Source: DASXTC01 sp036505635 (GTDB lineage Bacteria; Acidobacteriota; Polarisedimenticolia; JACPZX01; DASXTC01). From it: a DNA stretch of 45,013 bases. The notes under the pieces are model-generated. The model saw nothing but the letters and a program-made list of their open reading frames with translations, had not been told where the DNA came from and searched no databases. Location of the stretch: NCBI GenBank assembly GCA_036505635.1, contig DASXTC010000079.1, forward strand, positions 1 through 45,013. Direction: 5' to 3'. The translations under genes and the position numbers were made by a program. Positions within the stretch are counted from its first letter, which is position 1; each line of letters begins with the position of its first letter. Shown piece after piece: positions 8,879 to 17,357 of this stretch.

Positions 8879-8901
8879 GGAGTTTGTCATTACCCTGTTA
8901 A
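8879..8901 (-). repeat. Right terminal inverted repeat of the 277-bp element
   Basis: Inverted copy of 8625-8647, 22 of 23 bases identical on the opposite strand. It ends 14 bp before a candidate promoter for cheR. Confidence 0.75.
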
Positions 8902-8915
8902 CCGCTCTCGAACGG

Positions 8916-8945
8916 TTGACAGGCTCGATCGTCCGGGGAGAGAAT
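8916..8945 (+). promoter_or_regulatory. Candidate sigma-70 promoter upstream of cheR
   Basis: A perfect -35 TTGACA (8916-8921) is followed after 18 bp by GAGAAT (8940-8945, four of six consensus bases). It sits just outside the right end of the inverted-repeat element and 31 bp before the cheR start. Confidence 0.5.
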
Positions 8946-8976
8946 CGCCCCTGACGCTGATGGATGGAGCGAACCG

Positions 8977-9876
8977 TTGACGAGCGGGCGGGATGCCAGG
9001 TTCGAGGCCCTTCTCGATCACCTGCGCCGCACGCGCGAGATCGACCTGTCGGGCTACAAGCGTTCCAGTCTCATGCGACGGGTGAGCAAGCGCCTGCGGA
9101 TGGCCGGCGTCGAGGACACACTGGAATACGTGGACTACCTCGAAGCCCATCCGGAGGAGTATCCTCTCCTGCTGGACACGATCCTGGTCAACGTCACCTC
9201 GTTTTTCCGCGACCAACCCACGTGGGAGTATCTCGGCAGGGAGATCGTTCCCCGCATCCTGGAGCCGAAAGGGCGGGGCGACGCGTTGCGCGTCTGGAGC
9301 GCGGGCTGCGCGTCGGGCGAGGAGGTCTACACGCTGGCGATGATCCTGGCCGAGGCGCTGGGTGTCGACGCGTTCATCGATCGGGTCAGAATCTACGCGT
9401 CCGACGTGGACGAGGATGCTCTCGCCCAGGCCCGCGCCGCAAGCTACCGCGAGGTGGTCCTCGATTCGGTCCCCGAGGCGATGCGCCGGAAGTACTTCAT
9501 CCGCCGGGATCGCCGGTTCGTTTTCCGGGAGGACCTGCGCCCCTCCATCATCTTCGGCCGACACGACCTGGTGCAGGACGCGCCCATCCCGAGGCTCGAT
9601 CTCCTCACCTGCCGGAACACGCTCATGTATCTCGACACGGCGACCCAGGGCTCGATCCTGACGCGGTTCCACCGGGCGCTCACTGACGCCGGATACCTGC
9701 TCCTGGGCGAGGCGGAGATCCTGCTGACACACAGGCTTCTCTTCATCCCCGCGGATCTCGCGTACCGGGTCTTCAGCAAGACCCCCGGGACCGGTGTCAA
9801 GGAGCGCCCGCCGGCCCTCACGGCGGAATCGGAGCCCACGGTGGAAAGGGCGGAGGGGGGCCGGCGTACATCATGA
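8977..9876 (+). CDS. cheR: CheR-type protein-glutamate O-methyltransferase
   Basis: S-adenosylmethionine-dependent methyltransferase that methylates glutamates of chemoreceptors, 299 residues. The helical N-terminal CheR_N domain (about 1-75) includes YKRSSLMRRVSKRLR. The catalytic domain shows NVTSFFRD, the SAM-binding VWSAGCASGEEVYTLAM, and LDLLTCRNTLMYLD near residue 210. The start is a TTG preceded by GGATGGAG; no in-frame ATG occurs before residue ~33, which is inside the conserved region. No receptor, cheB or other che gene is in the window, so it may serve a distant pathway. The stop overlaps the next gene's start (ATGA). Confidence 0.93.
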   Translation: MTSGRDARFEALLDHLRRTREIDLSGYKRSSLMRRVSKRLRMAGVEDTLEYVDYLEAHPEEYPLLLDTILVNVTSFFRDQPTWEYLGREIVPRILEPKGRGDALRVWSAGCASGEEVYTLAMILAEALGVDAFIDRVRIYASDVDEDALAQARAASYREVVLDSVPEAMRRKYFIRRDRRFVFREDLRPSIIFGRHDLVQDAPIPRLDLLTCRNTLMYLDTATQGSILTRFHRALTDAGYLLLGEAEILLTHRLLFIPADLAYRVFSKTPGTGVKERPPALTAESEPTVERAEGGRRTS

Positions 9877-11954
9877 GGATGGGCTCCGCGTCTCCTGGCC
9901 GTCGAACGACTTCATGGCGCTCGACGGCGGTCCGGTCCGGCCTCATTCTGCTCTTTACCGGATTCTGCGCCCTGCCCGCGCGCTCCGCCTCCTTCGAGGA
10001 GACGCTCGCCGCGTACGAGGATCTCCGGATCGCGCACGAAGCTTTCGAGGTGCAAGGGCTCCTCATCCAGCAGGGACATCTCAGGGTGAACCTCGCGTCG
10101 GGAAGCGCGGCGACGGTGACGGCGGCTGGCAAGCCCATAGGGGTTTACTTCAAGGGAATCGGGCGCTTCACATACGCGTCCGAGGATTCGATCGAGATTC
10201 CGGTGATGTCGTTCAATCTGAAGAAGGCGACAAGTCTGAGCGGCGAGCGGACCGGGCCAGCGCTCAGGGTGGAGGATGCCTTCGAGGAAGCGCTCATCCT
10301 CGTGGCGGGGCGCGATGCCCCGAAGCCCGGGGGCTCGCGCGCCGCATCGCTGGCCGAGCGGTTCGCCGCGCACCGGGAGAGATTCCGGCGCGACGCGAGC
10401 GCGCCCGCTTCCCATCTGTTCGTCCTGAGGGAGATCGACGCTCCCGACCTGCCGGTGGTCCGTGTCGAGATGGCCGGAGGCAAGGAGGACCTCGTCTATC
10501 TGTTCGATCCGGTTCAGACCCGGACCGAGTGGCTCTGGAGCCTGATCAAGAGCGAGAGCGCCGACACCGACCTGCGCAGGTATCGCTTCCCGGTGATCCT
10601 CTCCGGGCAGCCGATCGACCGGGATCGGCGCGACCCGCTGCCGTCCCGGCTCGATCTCACCGAGGTCGACTACACGCTCACGGCGTCTCAGGGCAGTGAC
10701 GTCTCCATCACGGTGGCCGAGACGCTGGTGCCCGCCGTGCCGCAGAGGGTCCTGCGCTTCGACATGGCCAGCGTGATCCTGACGCGGGAGGGGACCGGTT
10801 CGCGCTCCGTCGAGTCGCGGTACCACCATGTCCGCAGCGTCACCGACGCGGCCGGATCCCCGGTCCCGTTTCATCACGACATCGGCGAGCTGATCGTGGG
10901 GCTCCCCTCGGCCGCCGCCGCCGGGCAGCCCGTCCGCCTCAGGTTCGAGATCGACGGTGATTTTCTGATCCACCCGGGCCACGACAACTACTGGACGCTC
11001 GGCACGTATCCCTGGTTTCCCCAGACCGAGATGGGCGGGCAGCGTTACACGGTCCACTCCGTCGTGAAGGCGAAGAAACCCTGGACGCCGCTGGCTTCCG
11101 GCGCCGTGGTGTCGCGCAGGGAGGAAGGGGAGTACAAGGTCGTGGAAAGCCGGATCGACCAGCCCGTGCAGTTCACAGTGGCGCTCGCGGGCAATTACTC
11201 CCTGCAGGAAGAGACCAGGAATGGCCTTACGATCCGGGTCGCATCCTACGCGGGAATGCGGACGATCGCGGCCAAGGAGCTGATCAATCTGTCCTTCGGC
11301 ATCATCGAGTACTACCAGAGCTTCCTGGGCCCGTTTCCCTTCGCCGAGTATCAGATCATCCAGATCAACGATTTCGGTTGGGGCCAGGCGCCGCCGGCGA
11401 CCATGTTCATCACCAACGAGGCGTTTGATTCGCGTACCGACACCATCGCGTGGCTCTACACCCAGGGAATCAACGAAAGGGTGGCGCACGAGATCGCGCA
11501 CCAGTACTGGGGACACGTGGTCAAGATGCCGAACGACGAGGAGCAGTGGCTGAGCGAGGCGTTCTCAGAGTACTGCGCGGCGCTCTTCCTGAAACACCGC
11601 GTCGGCAAGGTCGAGTACAATGCCGCCCTGGCCGACTGGAAGATCAACGGCCGTTCGGTGCGCGACGTCTCCACGATCCCCCTGGCGAACCGGCTGGCCA
11701 ACCGCCTCTACCCGGAGGACGCCTACCGGAAGAGGTCCTACCTCATCTATCAGAAGGGGGCCTGGCTCCTGTCGCGCCTGCACGCGGAGCTGGGCGACCA
11801 GACCTTCCTGACCTTCCTCAAGTCGTACCAGAAGTCGTACAGGTGGAAGTTCGGTTCCACGAAGCACGTGGCCGGCCTGCTCGAGTTCATCACGAAGAAG
11901 AGCTACATGCCCTTTCTCCAGGAGTACTACTGGGGAACGGGGATGCCGGACTGA
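9873..11954 (+). CDS. Secreted M1-like (gluzincin) metallopeptidase
   Basis: Zinc peptidase-like protein of 693 residues. An N-terminal hydrophobic stretch (SGLILLFTGFCALPARSA, about 21-40) looks like a Sec signal peptide. The zinc site HEIAH at 539-543 with the third ligand E562 fits the HExxH-X18-E pattern of family M1, and Y567 follows in EAFSEY. The exopeptidase GxMEN motif is not evident where expected; the corresponding stretch reads ATMFITNEAF, so substrate choice may differ from classical aminopeptidases. The long N-terminal part before the catalytic domain is beta-rich and variable. It is translationally coupled to cheR by a 4-bp ATGA overlap. Confidence 0.85.
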   Translation: MRMGSASPGRRTTSWRSTAVRSGLILLFTGFCALPARSASFEETLAAYEDLRIAHEAFEVQGLLIQQGHLRVNLASGSAATVTAAGKPIGVYFKGIGRFTYASEDSIEIPVMSFNLKKATSLSGERTGPALRVEDAFEEALILVAGRDAPKPGGSRAASLAERFAAHRERFRRDASAPASHLFVLREIDAPDLPVVRVEMAGGKEDLVYLFDPVQTRTEWLWSLIKSESADTDLRRYRFPVILSGQPIDRDRRDPLPSRLDLTEVDYTLTASQGSDVSITVAETLVPAVPQRVLRFDMASVILTREGTGSRSVESRYHHVRSVTDAAGSPVPFHHDIGELIVGLPSAAAAGQPVRLRFEIDGDFLIHPGHDNYWTLGTYPWFPQTEMGGQRYTVHSVVKAKKPWTPLASGAVVSRREEGEYKVVESRIDQPVQFTVALAGNYSLQEETRNGLTIRVASYAGMRTIAAKELINLSFGIIEYYQSFLGPFPFAEYQIIQINDFGWGQAPPATMFITNEAFDSRTDTIAWLYTQGINERVAHEIAHQYWGHVVKMPNDEEQWLSEAFSEYCAALFLKHRVGKVEYNAALADWKINGRSVRDVSTIPLANRLANRLYPEDAYRKRSYLIYQKGAWLLSRLHAELGDQTFLTFLKSYQKSYRWKFGSTKHVAGLLEFITKKSYMPFLQEYYWGTGMPD

Positions 11955-11966
11955 GGAAGGCCGGAA

Positions 11967-12452
11967 TCAGGAGGGGCGGGCGCCGCTCCGGATCGCGCCG
12001 ATGATGTCACGCGTGGCATGGTTCTTCGGATCCCCCACGATCGCGATCCTCCCCCCATAAGCTCTCACGGTGGCCGCCTCGGGCACCGACTCCGGTGTAT
12101 AGTCGGTCCCCTTGCAGTGGACCTCGGGCTTGAGCATGGACAGCAGCGCGTCGCAGGTCATCTCCTCGAAGATAACCACGTAATCGACGCACTCCAGCGA
12201 CGCGAGGATCTCGGCCCGGTCCGCCGCCGGCATCACGGGGCGCCCTTCCCCCTTGAGCGCCCGCGCCGAGGCGTCCGAGTTGACTCCCACGACGAGAAGG
12301 TCGGCCTCGCGCGCGGCGGCTTCGAGGTACCGGACGTGGCCCACGTGCAGGAGGTCGAAGATCCCGTTGGCGAAGGCCACGGTGCGCCCGGCATTCCGTC
12401 CGGTCTCCAGGATGGGAGGCAATTCGGCGGCCGTCCTGATCTTGCGGCTCAT
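11967..12452 (-). CDS. hldC: D-glycero-beta-D-manno-heptose 1-phosphate adenylyltransferase (HldC / HldE C-terminal type)
   Basis: Nucleotidyltransferase that joins AMP from ATP to heptose 1-phosphate in ADP-heptose synthesis, 161 residues. It has ANGIFDLLHVGHVRYLEAA near residue 28 with the HxGH motif at 36-39, GVNSDASARALKGEGRP, and the family's HCKGTDYTPESVPE segment. In E. coli this is the C-terminal half of bifunctional HldE; here it is a separate gene. Its ATG overlaps the hldA stop by 4 bp (ATGA). It is the last gene of the minus-strand LPS operon and faces the metallopeptidase gene convergently, with 12 bp between their stops. Confidence 0.93.
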   Translation of the reverse strand: MSRKIRTAAELPPILETGRNAGRTVAFANGIFDLLHVGHVRYLEAAAREADLLVVGVNSDASARALKGEGRPVMPAADRAEILASLECVDYVVIFEEMTCDALLSMLKPEVHCKGTDYTPESVPEAATVRAYGGRIAIVGDPKNHATRDIIGAIRSGARPS

Positions 12453-13474
12453 GACAGCCCCGGCATCGCCCCCGCCGGCATCCGGTCGATCGCCTCGAGC
12501 AGCTCCGAAGAGGTGATCGTGGCGGTCCCGCGCTTCATGACGACGAGGCCGGCCGCGATGTCGGCCAGGATGGCCGCCAGGCGGAAGGTGGCCCCGGCCG
12601 CCAGGGCCAGAGTGAACGCCGCGATCACCGTGTCGCCTGCGCCCGTGACGTCGGCCACCTGATCCGATCCGAAGACCGGAAGATCGAACGGCCTGACGAC
12701 GTCCTCCAGCAACGTCATCCCGTGGCTGCCGCGCGTGACGAGGACCGCCCGGCACACGAGCAGCTCCAGCAGCCGCCGGCCCGCCTCCTCGACCCGGGCG
12801 GCGCCGGCGGTCAGGCTCACTCCGAGGATCTCCTCGGCCTCCTCGAGGTTGGGCGTCACCGCTGTCACGCCGGTGAACCCCCGGAGCCTGTGCCGAGAGT
12901 CGCAGGTCAGCGGGATCTTGAGCCGCCCGGCCTCCTGCACGAGCGGGACCGCGGCCTCGGGGGTCACGAGGTCATAGCCGTAGTCGGACAGGAGCACCCC
13001 CTTGATCCCCGACGCCAGCATGGCGCGCGCCCTCTCGGCGGCTGCCACGGCGCTGCCGGCCGGCGCCGTCCTCAGGGCGCCTCGATCGATCCGCACGATC
13101 TGCTGGGGCCTGGAGTGAGGAAGCCCGGCCAGCACGCGGGTCTTGGTGGGCGTGACGTAGTCCCGATGCGCGACGATCCCCGAGGTGTCGATGCCGGCCT
13201 GCTCCAGCAACCCCGTCAGCCGTCGTCCCGCCTCGTCGTCTCCCACGATCCCGATCGGCACCGGCCTTCCACCGAGGGACCGGACGTTGTTGGCGGCGTT
13301 CGCGCCGCCGCCCGGCATCGCGTCGAGCCGGCGGTGCTCGATGATCAGGACCGGCGCCTCACGCGAGACGCGCGCGATCTCTCCCAGGAGGAACTCGTCG
13401 AGCACGAGGTCCCCCAGCACGACGACCCGGGTGTCCGCGAACCGCTCGACCACCGACCTGAGACGCTCCTTCAT
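12449..13474 (-). CDS. hldA: D-glycero-beta-D-manno-heptose-7-phosphate kinase (HldA / HldE N-terminal type)
   Basis: PfkB/ribokinase-family kinase that phosphorylates heptose 7-phosphate at C1, 341 residues. Visible features are VVLGDLVLDEFLLGEIARVS near residue 17, MPGGGANAANNVRSLGG at 53-69, and the catalytic anion-hole motif TGAGDT with D281. ATG 13474 is preferred to an upstream in-frame ATG at 13504 because it gives the usual N-terminus and overlaps the gmhB stop by 4 bp. It is the N-terminal counterpart of HldE, unfused here, lying between gmhB and hldC in one operon. Confidence 0.93.
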   Translation of the reverse strand: MKERLRSVVERFADTRVVVLGDLVLDEFLLGEIARVSREAPVLIIEHRRLDAMPGGGANAANNVRSLGGRPVPIGIVGDDEAGRRLTGLLEQAGIDTSGIVAHRDYVTPTKTRVLAGLPHSRPQQIVRIDRGALRTAPAGSAVAAAERARAMLASGIKGVLLSDYGYDLVTPEAAVPLVQEAGRLKIPLTCDSRHRLRGFTGVTAVTPNLEEAEEILGVSLTAGAARVEEAGRRLLELLVCRAVLVTRGSHGMTLLEDVVRPFDLPVFGSDQVADVTGAGDTVIAAFTLALAAGATFRLAAILADIAAGLVVMKRGTATITSSELLEAIDRMPAGAMPGLS

Positions 13475-14055
13475 GGCACCCTCTTCTCCCGCTCCAGGAT
13501 CCATCCGACCGCCTCGAGGAGGTCCCCCGCCACGTAGGCCGGCGTCAGGCCGCGAGGCACCATCCGGTATTTGAGGTCCCCCTTGCCGTACCCCGTGAGC
13601 ACCAGAACGCCGGTGGCTCCCGCGTTGCGCGCCGCCTCGATGTCGAGCACCGTGTCTCCGATCATATAGGAAGCTCCCAGGTCGACGTCATGCTCGCGGG
13701 CCGCGCGCAGCAGGAGGCCCGGCTTCGGCTTGCGGCAATCGCACTCCTGGCGCCAAGGCGGGCTCCCCTCGCGCGGATGGTGGGGACAGTAGTAGATGCC
13801 GTCGAGGCGGGCGCCGGCGTCCGACAGCCAGCGCTTCAAGGTCGCGTGGACCTCGTGGATCAACGGCTCCTCGAAGAGGCCGCGGGCCACCCCGGCCTGG
13901 TTTGTGACGACGAAGGCGAGGAACCCGGAGTCGTTGATCCGGCGAATCGCCTCGGCCGATCGAGGCAGCATCCGGTACCGGTCGATGTGATTGATGTACC
14001 CCACCTCGTCGCTCACCGTTCCGTCACGGTCCATGAAGATCGCGCGCCGGCTCAT
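13471..14055 (-). CDS. gmhB: D-glycero-beta-D-manno-heptose 1,7-bisphosphate 7-phosphatase
   Basis: HAD-superfamily phosphatase that removes the 7-phosphate between the kinase and adenylyltransferase steps of ADP-heptose synthesis, 194 residues. The nucleophile motif FMDRDGTVSDE gives D9 and D11. VVTNQAGVARG carries motif II, the zinc-binding CPHHPREG with CDCRKPKPG is specific to GmhB-like enzymes, and MIGDTVLDIEAARNAG is motif III/IV. ATG 14055 overlaps the end of the acyltransferase gene by 4 bp. Presence beside hldA and hldC makes the assignment to heptose rather than histidinol phosphate firm. Confidence 0.93.
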   Translation of the reverse strand: MSRRAIFMDRDGTVSDEVGYINHIDRYRMLPRSAEAIRRINDSGFLAFVVTNQAGVARGLFEEPLIHEVHATLKRWLSDAGARLDGIYYCPHHPREGSPPWRQECDCRKPKPGLLLRAAREHDVDLGASYMIGDTVLDIEAARNAGATGVLVLTGYGKGDLKYRMVPRGLTPAYVAGDLLEAVGWILEREKRVP

Positions 14056-15002
14056 GCGCCCTCCTTCTCGGCCATGATCGCCTCGGGAGCGGCAGCCTTG
14101 CCGGGGCGCGGGCGCCGCTTCCATCTGCGGTGCATCCAGAGCCAGCATTCCGGCCTCGCCCGCACCTGCTCCTCGATGATCGTCGTGCAGGCTTGCGTGA
14201 CCGCGACCACCGCCTCGTCACGAGGCCGGTCCGCCGCGATCTGCCCGACCGGCACCTCGGGAAGATACGTGATCCGGTACCGGCCGCCGGGGAGAGGCAC
14301 GCCGAAGACCGGCACCACGGGCGCCCCCGTCCTGAGGGCGAGGCGCGCCAGCGCGGGGGTCGTGGCGGCGGGGCGCCCCATGAAGTCGACGAAGACCGAT
14401 TCGGTCCCGCGCGTGTCCTGGTCGATCACGATCGCGACGCACCAGCCGTGCCGCAGCGCCCTGAGGATCTCGCGCACGGCGTTGCGCTTGTGGATCACCT
14501 GGTTGCCCGAGGCGGTCCTCCCACGCCACAGGAGCTTCTCCAGCAGGGGGTTGTCGAGCGGCCGGGTCACCATCGCCATCGGATACCCGAGCCACCCCTG
14601 CATCAGCGCCACCATTTCCCAGTTGCCGAAGTGGCCCGAGAAGACGAAGACCCCTTTGCCCTTGAGAAACGCCTTGCGGATGTTTTCGACCCCTTCGTAC
14701 TCGACGAGACGATCCAGATCGCGCGGCGACCTCCGGGACATCAGGAAGCAATCGGCCGCCACCATCCCGAAGTGGGAGAAGATCCGCCCCGCGAGCCGGC
14801 CCCGTTCGCTCGCGGTCATGGTCTCGCCGAAGGCGGCGGCGAGGTTCTCGAGGGCCACCCGGCGATGAGCGCGGTCCAGCCGTCCCGCCAACCGTCCCGC
14901 CGCACGCCCCGTCGCGAGCGCGGCGCGGCGAGGCAGCGCCCTCATGACGAACGCGAGGGTCGCGATCGGGATGTACTCGAACCAGGCGCGGGCCCTCGTC
15001 AT
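14052..15002 (-). CDS. Lipid A biosynthesis acyltransferase (LpxL/HtrB family)
   Basis: Inner-membrane acyltransferase that adds a secondary acyl chain to (Kdo)2-lipid IVA, 316 residues. The N-terminal hydrophobic segment (IPIATLAFVMRALP) anchors it. The catalytic HX4(D/E) motif is HFGNWE, with H124 and E129, within VFVFSGHFGNWEM. Further family motifs are IDQDTRGTESVFVDFMGRPA and ECWLWMHRRWKRRP near the C-terminus. LpxL, LpxM and LpxP cannot be separated from sequence alone. It overlaps lpxK upstream and gmhB downstream by 4 bp each, so it is expressed with Kdo transferase and the 4'-kinase. Confidence 0.92.
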   Translation of the reverse strand: MTRARAWFEYIPIATLAFVMRALPRRAALATGRAAGRLAGRLDRAHRRVALENLAAAFGETMTASERGRLAGRIFSHFGMVAADCFLMSRRSPRDLDRLVEYEGVENIRKAFLKGKGVFVFSGHFGNWEMVALMQGWLGYPMAMVTRPLDNPLLEKLLWRGRTASGNQVIHKRNAVREILRALRHGWCVAIVIDQDTRGTESVFVDFMGRPAATTPALARLALRTGAPVVPVFGVPLPGGRYRITYLPEVPVGQIAADRPRDEAVVAVTQACTTIIEEQVRARPECWLWMHRRWKRRPRPGKAAAPEAIMAEKEGA

Positions 15003-16030
15003 GAGGCGGCGCTCTCCACCAGGGAGGCGAACGAGTCATGCTCGTCGATCGTCGTCGCAACGCGCAGCGCGTGCAGACGCGGCAGCCGGCCCGCCGCGGC
15101 CGGGCCGTCCAGACGCGCCGCGTCCTTCTGCGTGGTGAGGATGAGGTCGGCCCCGAGGCGCGAGGCGGCCGCGGCGATGGCATCGAGGTCCGCCGCGCCG
15201 AAGCGGTGGTGATCGGGAAAGGGGAACGCCGCCGCCACCTCGGCGCCGGCCCGTGCGGCGTCCTCGAAGAACCGGTCAGGGCGGGCGATCCCCGCGAAGC
15301 AGACGACTCGCGCTCCCGCCAGGCGAGACACCGGCAGTGCTTCGCCCGACGCGAGGTCGATCAGGGCGGCGGGTTCGGTCCTGGCCTCGAAGATCGGGGC
15401 CGCCGGGCAATGACGCTCGGCCGCTCTCGCGATGGCGTCGCGCGACGAGGAACCGGCGCGGTCGGCCCGGGTGATCACGATCGCCCCGGCCCTCGCCATC
15501 GCCGACACCGGCTCGCGCAGCGGGCCGGCGGGAAGGAGCCGGCCGTTACCGAAGGGCTCGGCTCCGTCCAGCAGGAGCAGGTCGAGGTCCCGGGCCAGCG
15601 CCCTGTGCTGAAAGGCGTCATCCAGGACCACGCATCGTGATCGATAGCGCGCGACGGCCAGCTCGCCGCCATTGCGCCGCCGGCGCGAGACGATCACCGG
15701 AACCCCCGTCAGGGCGGTCGCCAGCATGACCGGCTCGTCTCCGGCCACGCCGGCGTCCACCAGCGGGCCCCGTCCGTCCGACACGACCGTGGCGCGGCCC
15801 GAGTGGCTGCCGCCGTAGCCTCGGCTCACCACGGCCGGGGCATGTCCACGCTGCGCGAGGATGCGGGCGATCAGCTCGACCATGGGTGACTTCCCCGAAC
15901 CGCCGGCCGTCAGGTTTCCCACGCTGATGACCGGCACGTCAAGCCGCGCGACCGCCAGCCACCCGCCGTCGTAGAGCCTGCCGCGCGCGGCCACGGCGGC
16001 CGCGTACACCGGCGAGAGAAAGGCCAGCAT
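14999..16030 (-). CDS. lpxK: Tetraacyldisaccharide 4'-kinase
   Basis: Inner-membrane-associated kinase that phosphorylates the 4' position of the lipid A disaccharide, 343 residues from the chosen start. The P-loop lies in SVGNLTAGGSGKSPM, with AGGSGKS at 42-48, followed by VVSRGYGG, DEPVMLA and CVVLDDAFQHRAL, all characteristic of LpxK. ATG 16030 is favoured because GGAG lies 6 nt before it; ATG 16042, four codons earlier, is possible but has a poor ribosome site. It begins 20 bp after waaA ends and overlaps the acyltransferase start by 4 bp. Confidence 0.93.
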   Translation of the reverse strand: MLAFLSPVYAAAVAARGRLYDGGWLAVARLDVPVISVGNLTAGGSGKSPMVELIARILAQRGHAPAVVSRGYGGSHSGRATVVSDGRGPLVDAGVAGDEPVMLATALTGVPVIVSRRRRNGGELAVARYRSRCVVLDDAFQHRALARDLDLLLLDGAEPFGNGRLLPAGPLREPVSAMARAGAIVITRADRAGSSSRDAIARAAERHCPAAPIFEARTEPAALIDLASGEALPVSRLAGARVVCFAGIARPDRFFEDAARAGAEVAAAFPFPDHHRFGAADLDAIAAAASRLGADLILTTQKDAARLDGPAAAGRLPRLHALRVATTIDEHDSFASLVESAAS

Positions 16031-16049
16031 TCCCGGCTCCATCCCTATG

Positions 16050-17357
16050 CTACCCGAGGAAGGGGCGGATGTGATCGATCGTTCGGCGCGTGGCGCCACG
16101 GTGGGCCTCGATCAGTGCGCGGCCGGCGGAGCCGGCGCGGTTTCTCAGGCCGGAATCGGCCAGCAAGAGTCGCAGCGCGGCCGCCAGCTCCCGGGCGCCG
16201 CGCACCCTGAAGCCGGCCCCCACTGCGCTCATCGCCTCGGCGACGGGGGCGAAGTTCTCGGTGTGCGGTCCGAACAGGACCGGCACTCCTCGCGCCGCCG
16301 GCTCGATCAGGTTCTGTCCGCCGCGCCGCACGAGACTGCCGCCGACGAACGCGGCATCCGCCAGTCCGTAAACGCGCGCCAGCTCGCCGATGCTGTCCAG
16401 CAGGATGACGCGCCTCGGCCCGGCCGAGGGAAGCTCGCTGCGTCGGACGAACGGAATCCCGCGGCCGGCCAGCAGCCGCGCCACCTCCTCGAAGCGTTCG
16501 CGGTGCCGCGGGGCGAGGATCAAGGTCGTCCCCTTCACGCCGATCATCTCGAAGGCATCGAGCACCTGGACCTCCTCCCCGGCCGACGTGCTGCCCGCCA
16601 CCACCAGGGGGCCCTCGCCCGGCGTCAGCCCGAACAGGGCACGCAGCTCGTCGGCGCCTTCGTCAAGACAGGGGGCGGCATCGAACTTCATGTTGCCCGT
16701 GACCACCACGCGGTCCGCCGGCACGCCGACCGATCGGAGGCGCGCGGCGTCCTCCTCCGACTGCATGCAGGCGAGGCGCACCGCGGACAAAGGCTCGCGC
16801 ATCAGGCGGCCCAGCCGGCGGTACCACGCGCGGGATCGTTCCGAGATCCTCCCGTTGACGATCAGGACGGGGACGCCCCGCCGGCCGCACTCGGCCAGCA
16901 GCGCCGGCCATATCTCCGTCTCGACCGAGATGTACGCGGCCGGGCGGACGGTGTCGAGCGCGCGCCGGACAAAGGGGGGCCAGTCGATCGGAAAGTGGAA
17001 GACCCCCTGGAGCCCGTCGATCGTCAGGCTTGCGGCGGCCTGCCTTCCCGCGGGGGTCGTGCTGGACAGGACGAACGGGGGCGGTGGCGAAGCACCCTCC
17101 GGCTCGCCCGAGACGGCCATCGCGGTGAGCAGCGTGCGGGCCAGGAAGACCTCGCCGACAGAGACGGCCTGGACCCAGACGGGACGGCGCCCCAGCCTCC
17201 CCAGACGCTCCGACAAGTCCACCGGGAGCCTGCCGCGCCTCTCGGCCAGGTGCGCCCGGTACTCCGGATGTCCTATCGAGCGGATGAGGTACGCCGGCGC
17301 GGCGGCGATGACGCCGACCGGGACCATGACCTCGTAGAGCAGGTTGCGGGCTCCCAG
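16050..17357 (-). CDS. waaA: 3-deoxy-D-manno-octulosonic acid (Kdo) transferase
   Basis: Family GT30 enzyme that transfers Kdo from CMP-Kdo to lipid IVA at the inner membrane. VWVQAVSVGEVFLAR holds the conserved catalytic Glu in SVGE. VFHFPIDWPPFVRRAL, SVETEIWPALL, VNGRISERS and GNMKFD are Kdo-transferase signatures, and GGQNLIEPAARGVPVLFGPH is the donor-binding region. No ATG/GTG/TTG upstream of ATG 17327 is in frame, but a CTG at 17357 has GGAGG exactly 6 nt before it and adds NLLYEV, restoring the usual N-terminal membrane segment (435 residues). ATG 17327 (425 residues) is the conservative choice. First gene of the minus-strand LPS operon. Confidence 0.93.
   Translation of the reverse strand: MGARNLLYEVMVPVGVIAAAPAYLIRSIGHPEYRAHLAERRGRLPVDLSERLGRLGRRPVWVQAVSVGEVFLARTLLTAMAVSGEPEGASPPPPFVLSSTTPAGRQAAASLTIDGLQGVFHFPIDWPPFVRRALDTVRPAAYISVETEIWPALLAECGRRGVPVLIVNGRISERSRAWYRRLGRLMREPLSAVRLACMQSEEDAARLRSVGVPADRVVVTGNMKFDAAPCLDEGADELRALFGLTPGEGPLVVAGSTSAGEEVQVLDAFEMIGVKGTTLILAPRHRERFEEVARLLAGRGIPFVRRSELPSAGPRRVILLDSIGELARVYGLADAAFVGGSLVRRGGQNLIEPAARGVPVLFGPHTENFAPVAEAMSAVGAGFRVRGARELAAALRLLLADSGLRNRAGSAGRALIEAHRGATRRTIDHIRPFLG

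Larger units (their letters stand above)
8625..8901. mobile_element. MITE-like element with 23-bp terminal inverted repeats
   Basis: This 277-bp block fills most of the gap between the ABC operon and cheR. Its ends, 8625-8647 and 8879-8901, are inverted copies matching at 22 of 23 positions (G8635 is the only difference), both starting with TTAACAGGG. Inside are a central perfect 10-bp inverted repeat, GCCGCAACCC at 8742-8751 with GGGTTGCGGC at 8765-8774, and smaller hairpins at 8703-8715 (GGCC/GGCC) and 8810-8824 (CGACC/GGTCG). There is no recognisable transposase. The outer TTAA could be a target duplication or part of the repeat. It looks like a non-autonomous miniature transposable element or a folded intergenic repeat; copy number in the genome is unknown. 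Confidence 0.65.

Noticed and set aside
8633..8980. 115-codon plus-strand frame inside the inverted-repeat element
   Set aside because: It runs through the element and the cheR promoter, and is Arg/Pro/Ala-rich without known motifs; explained by the repeat and GC bias.
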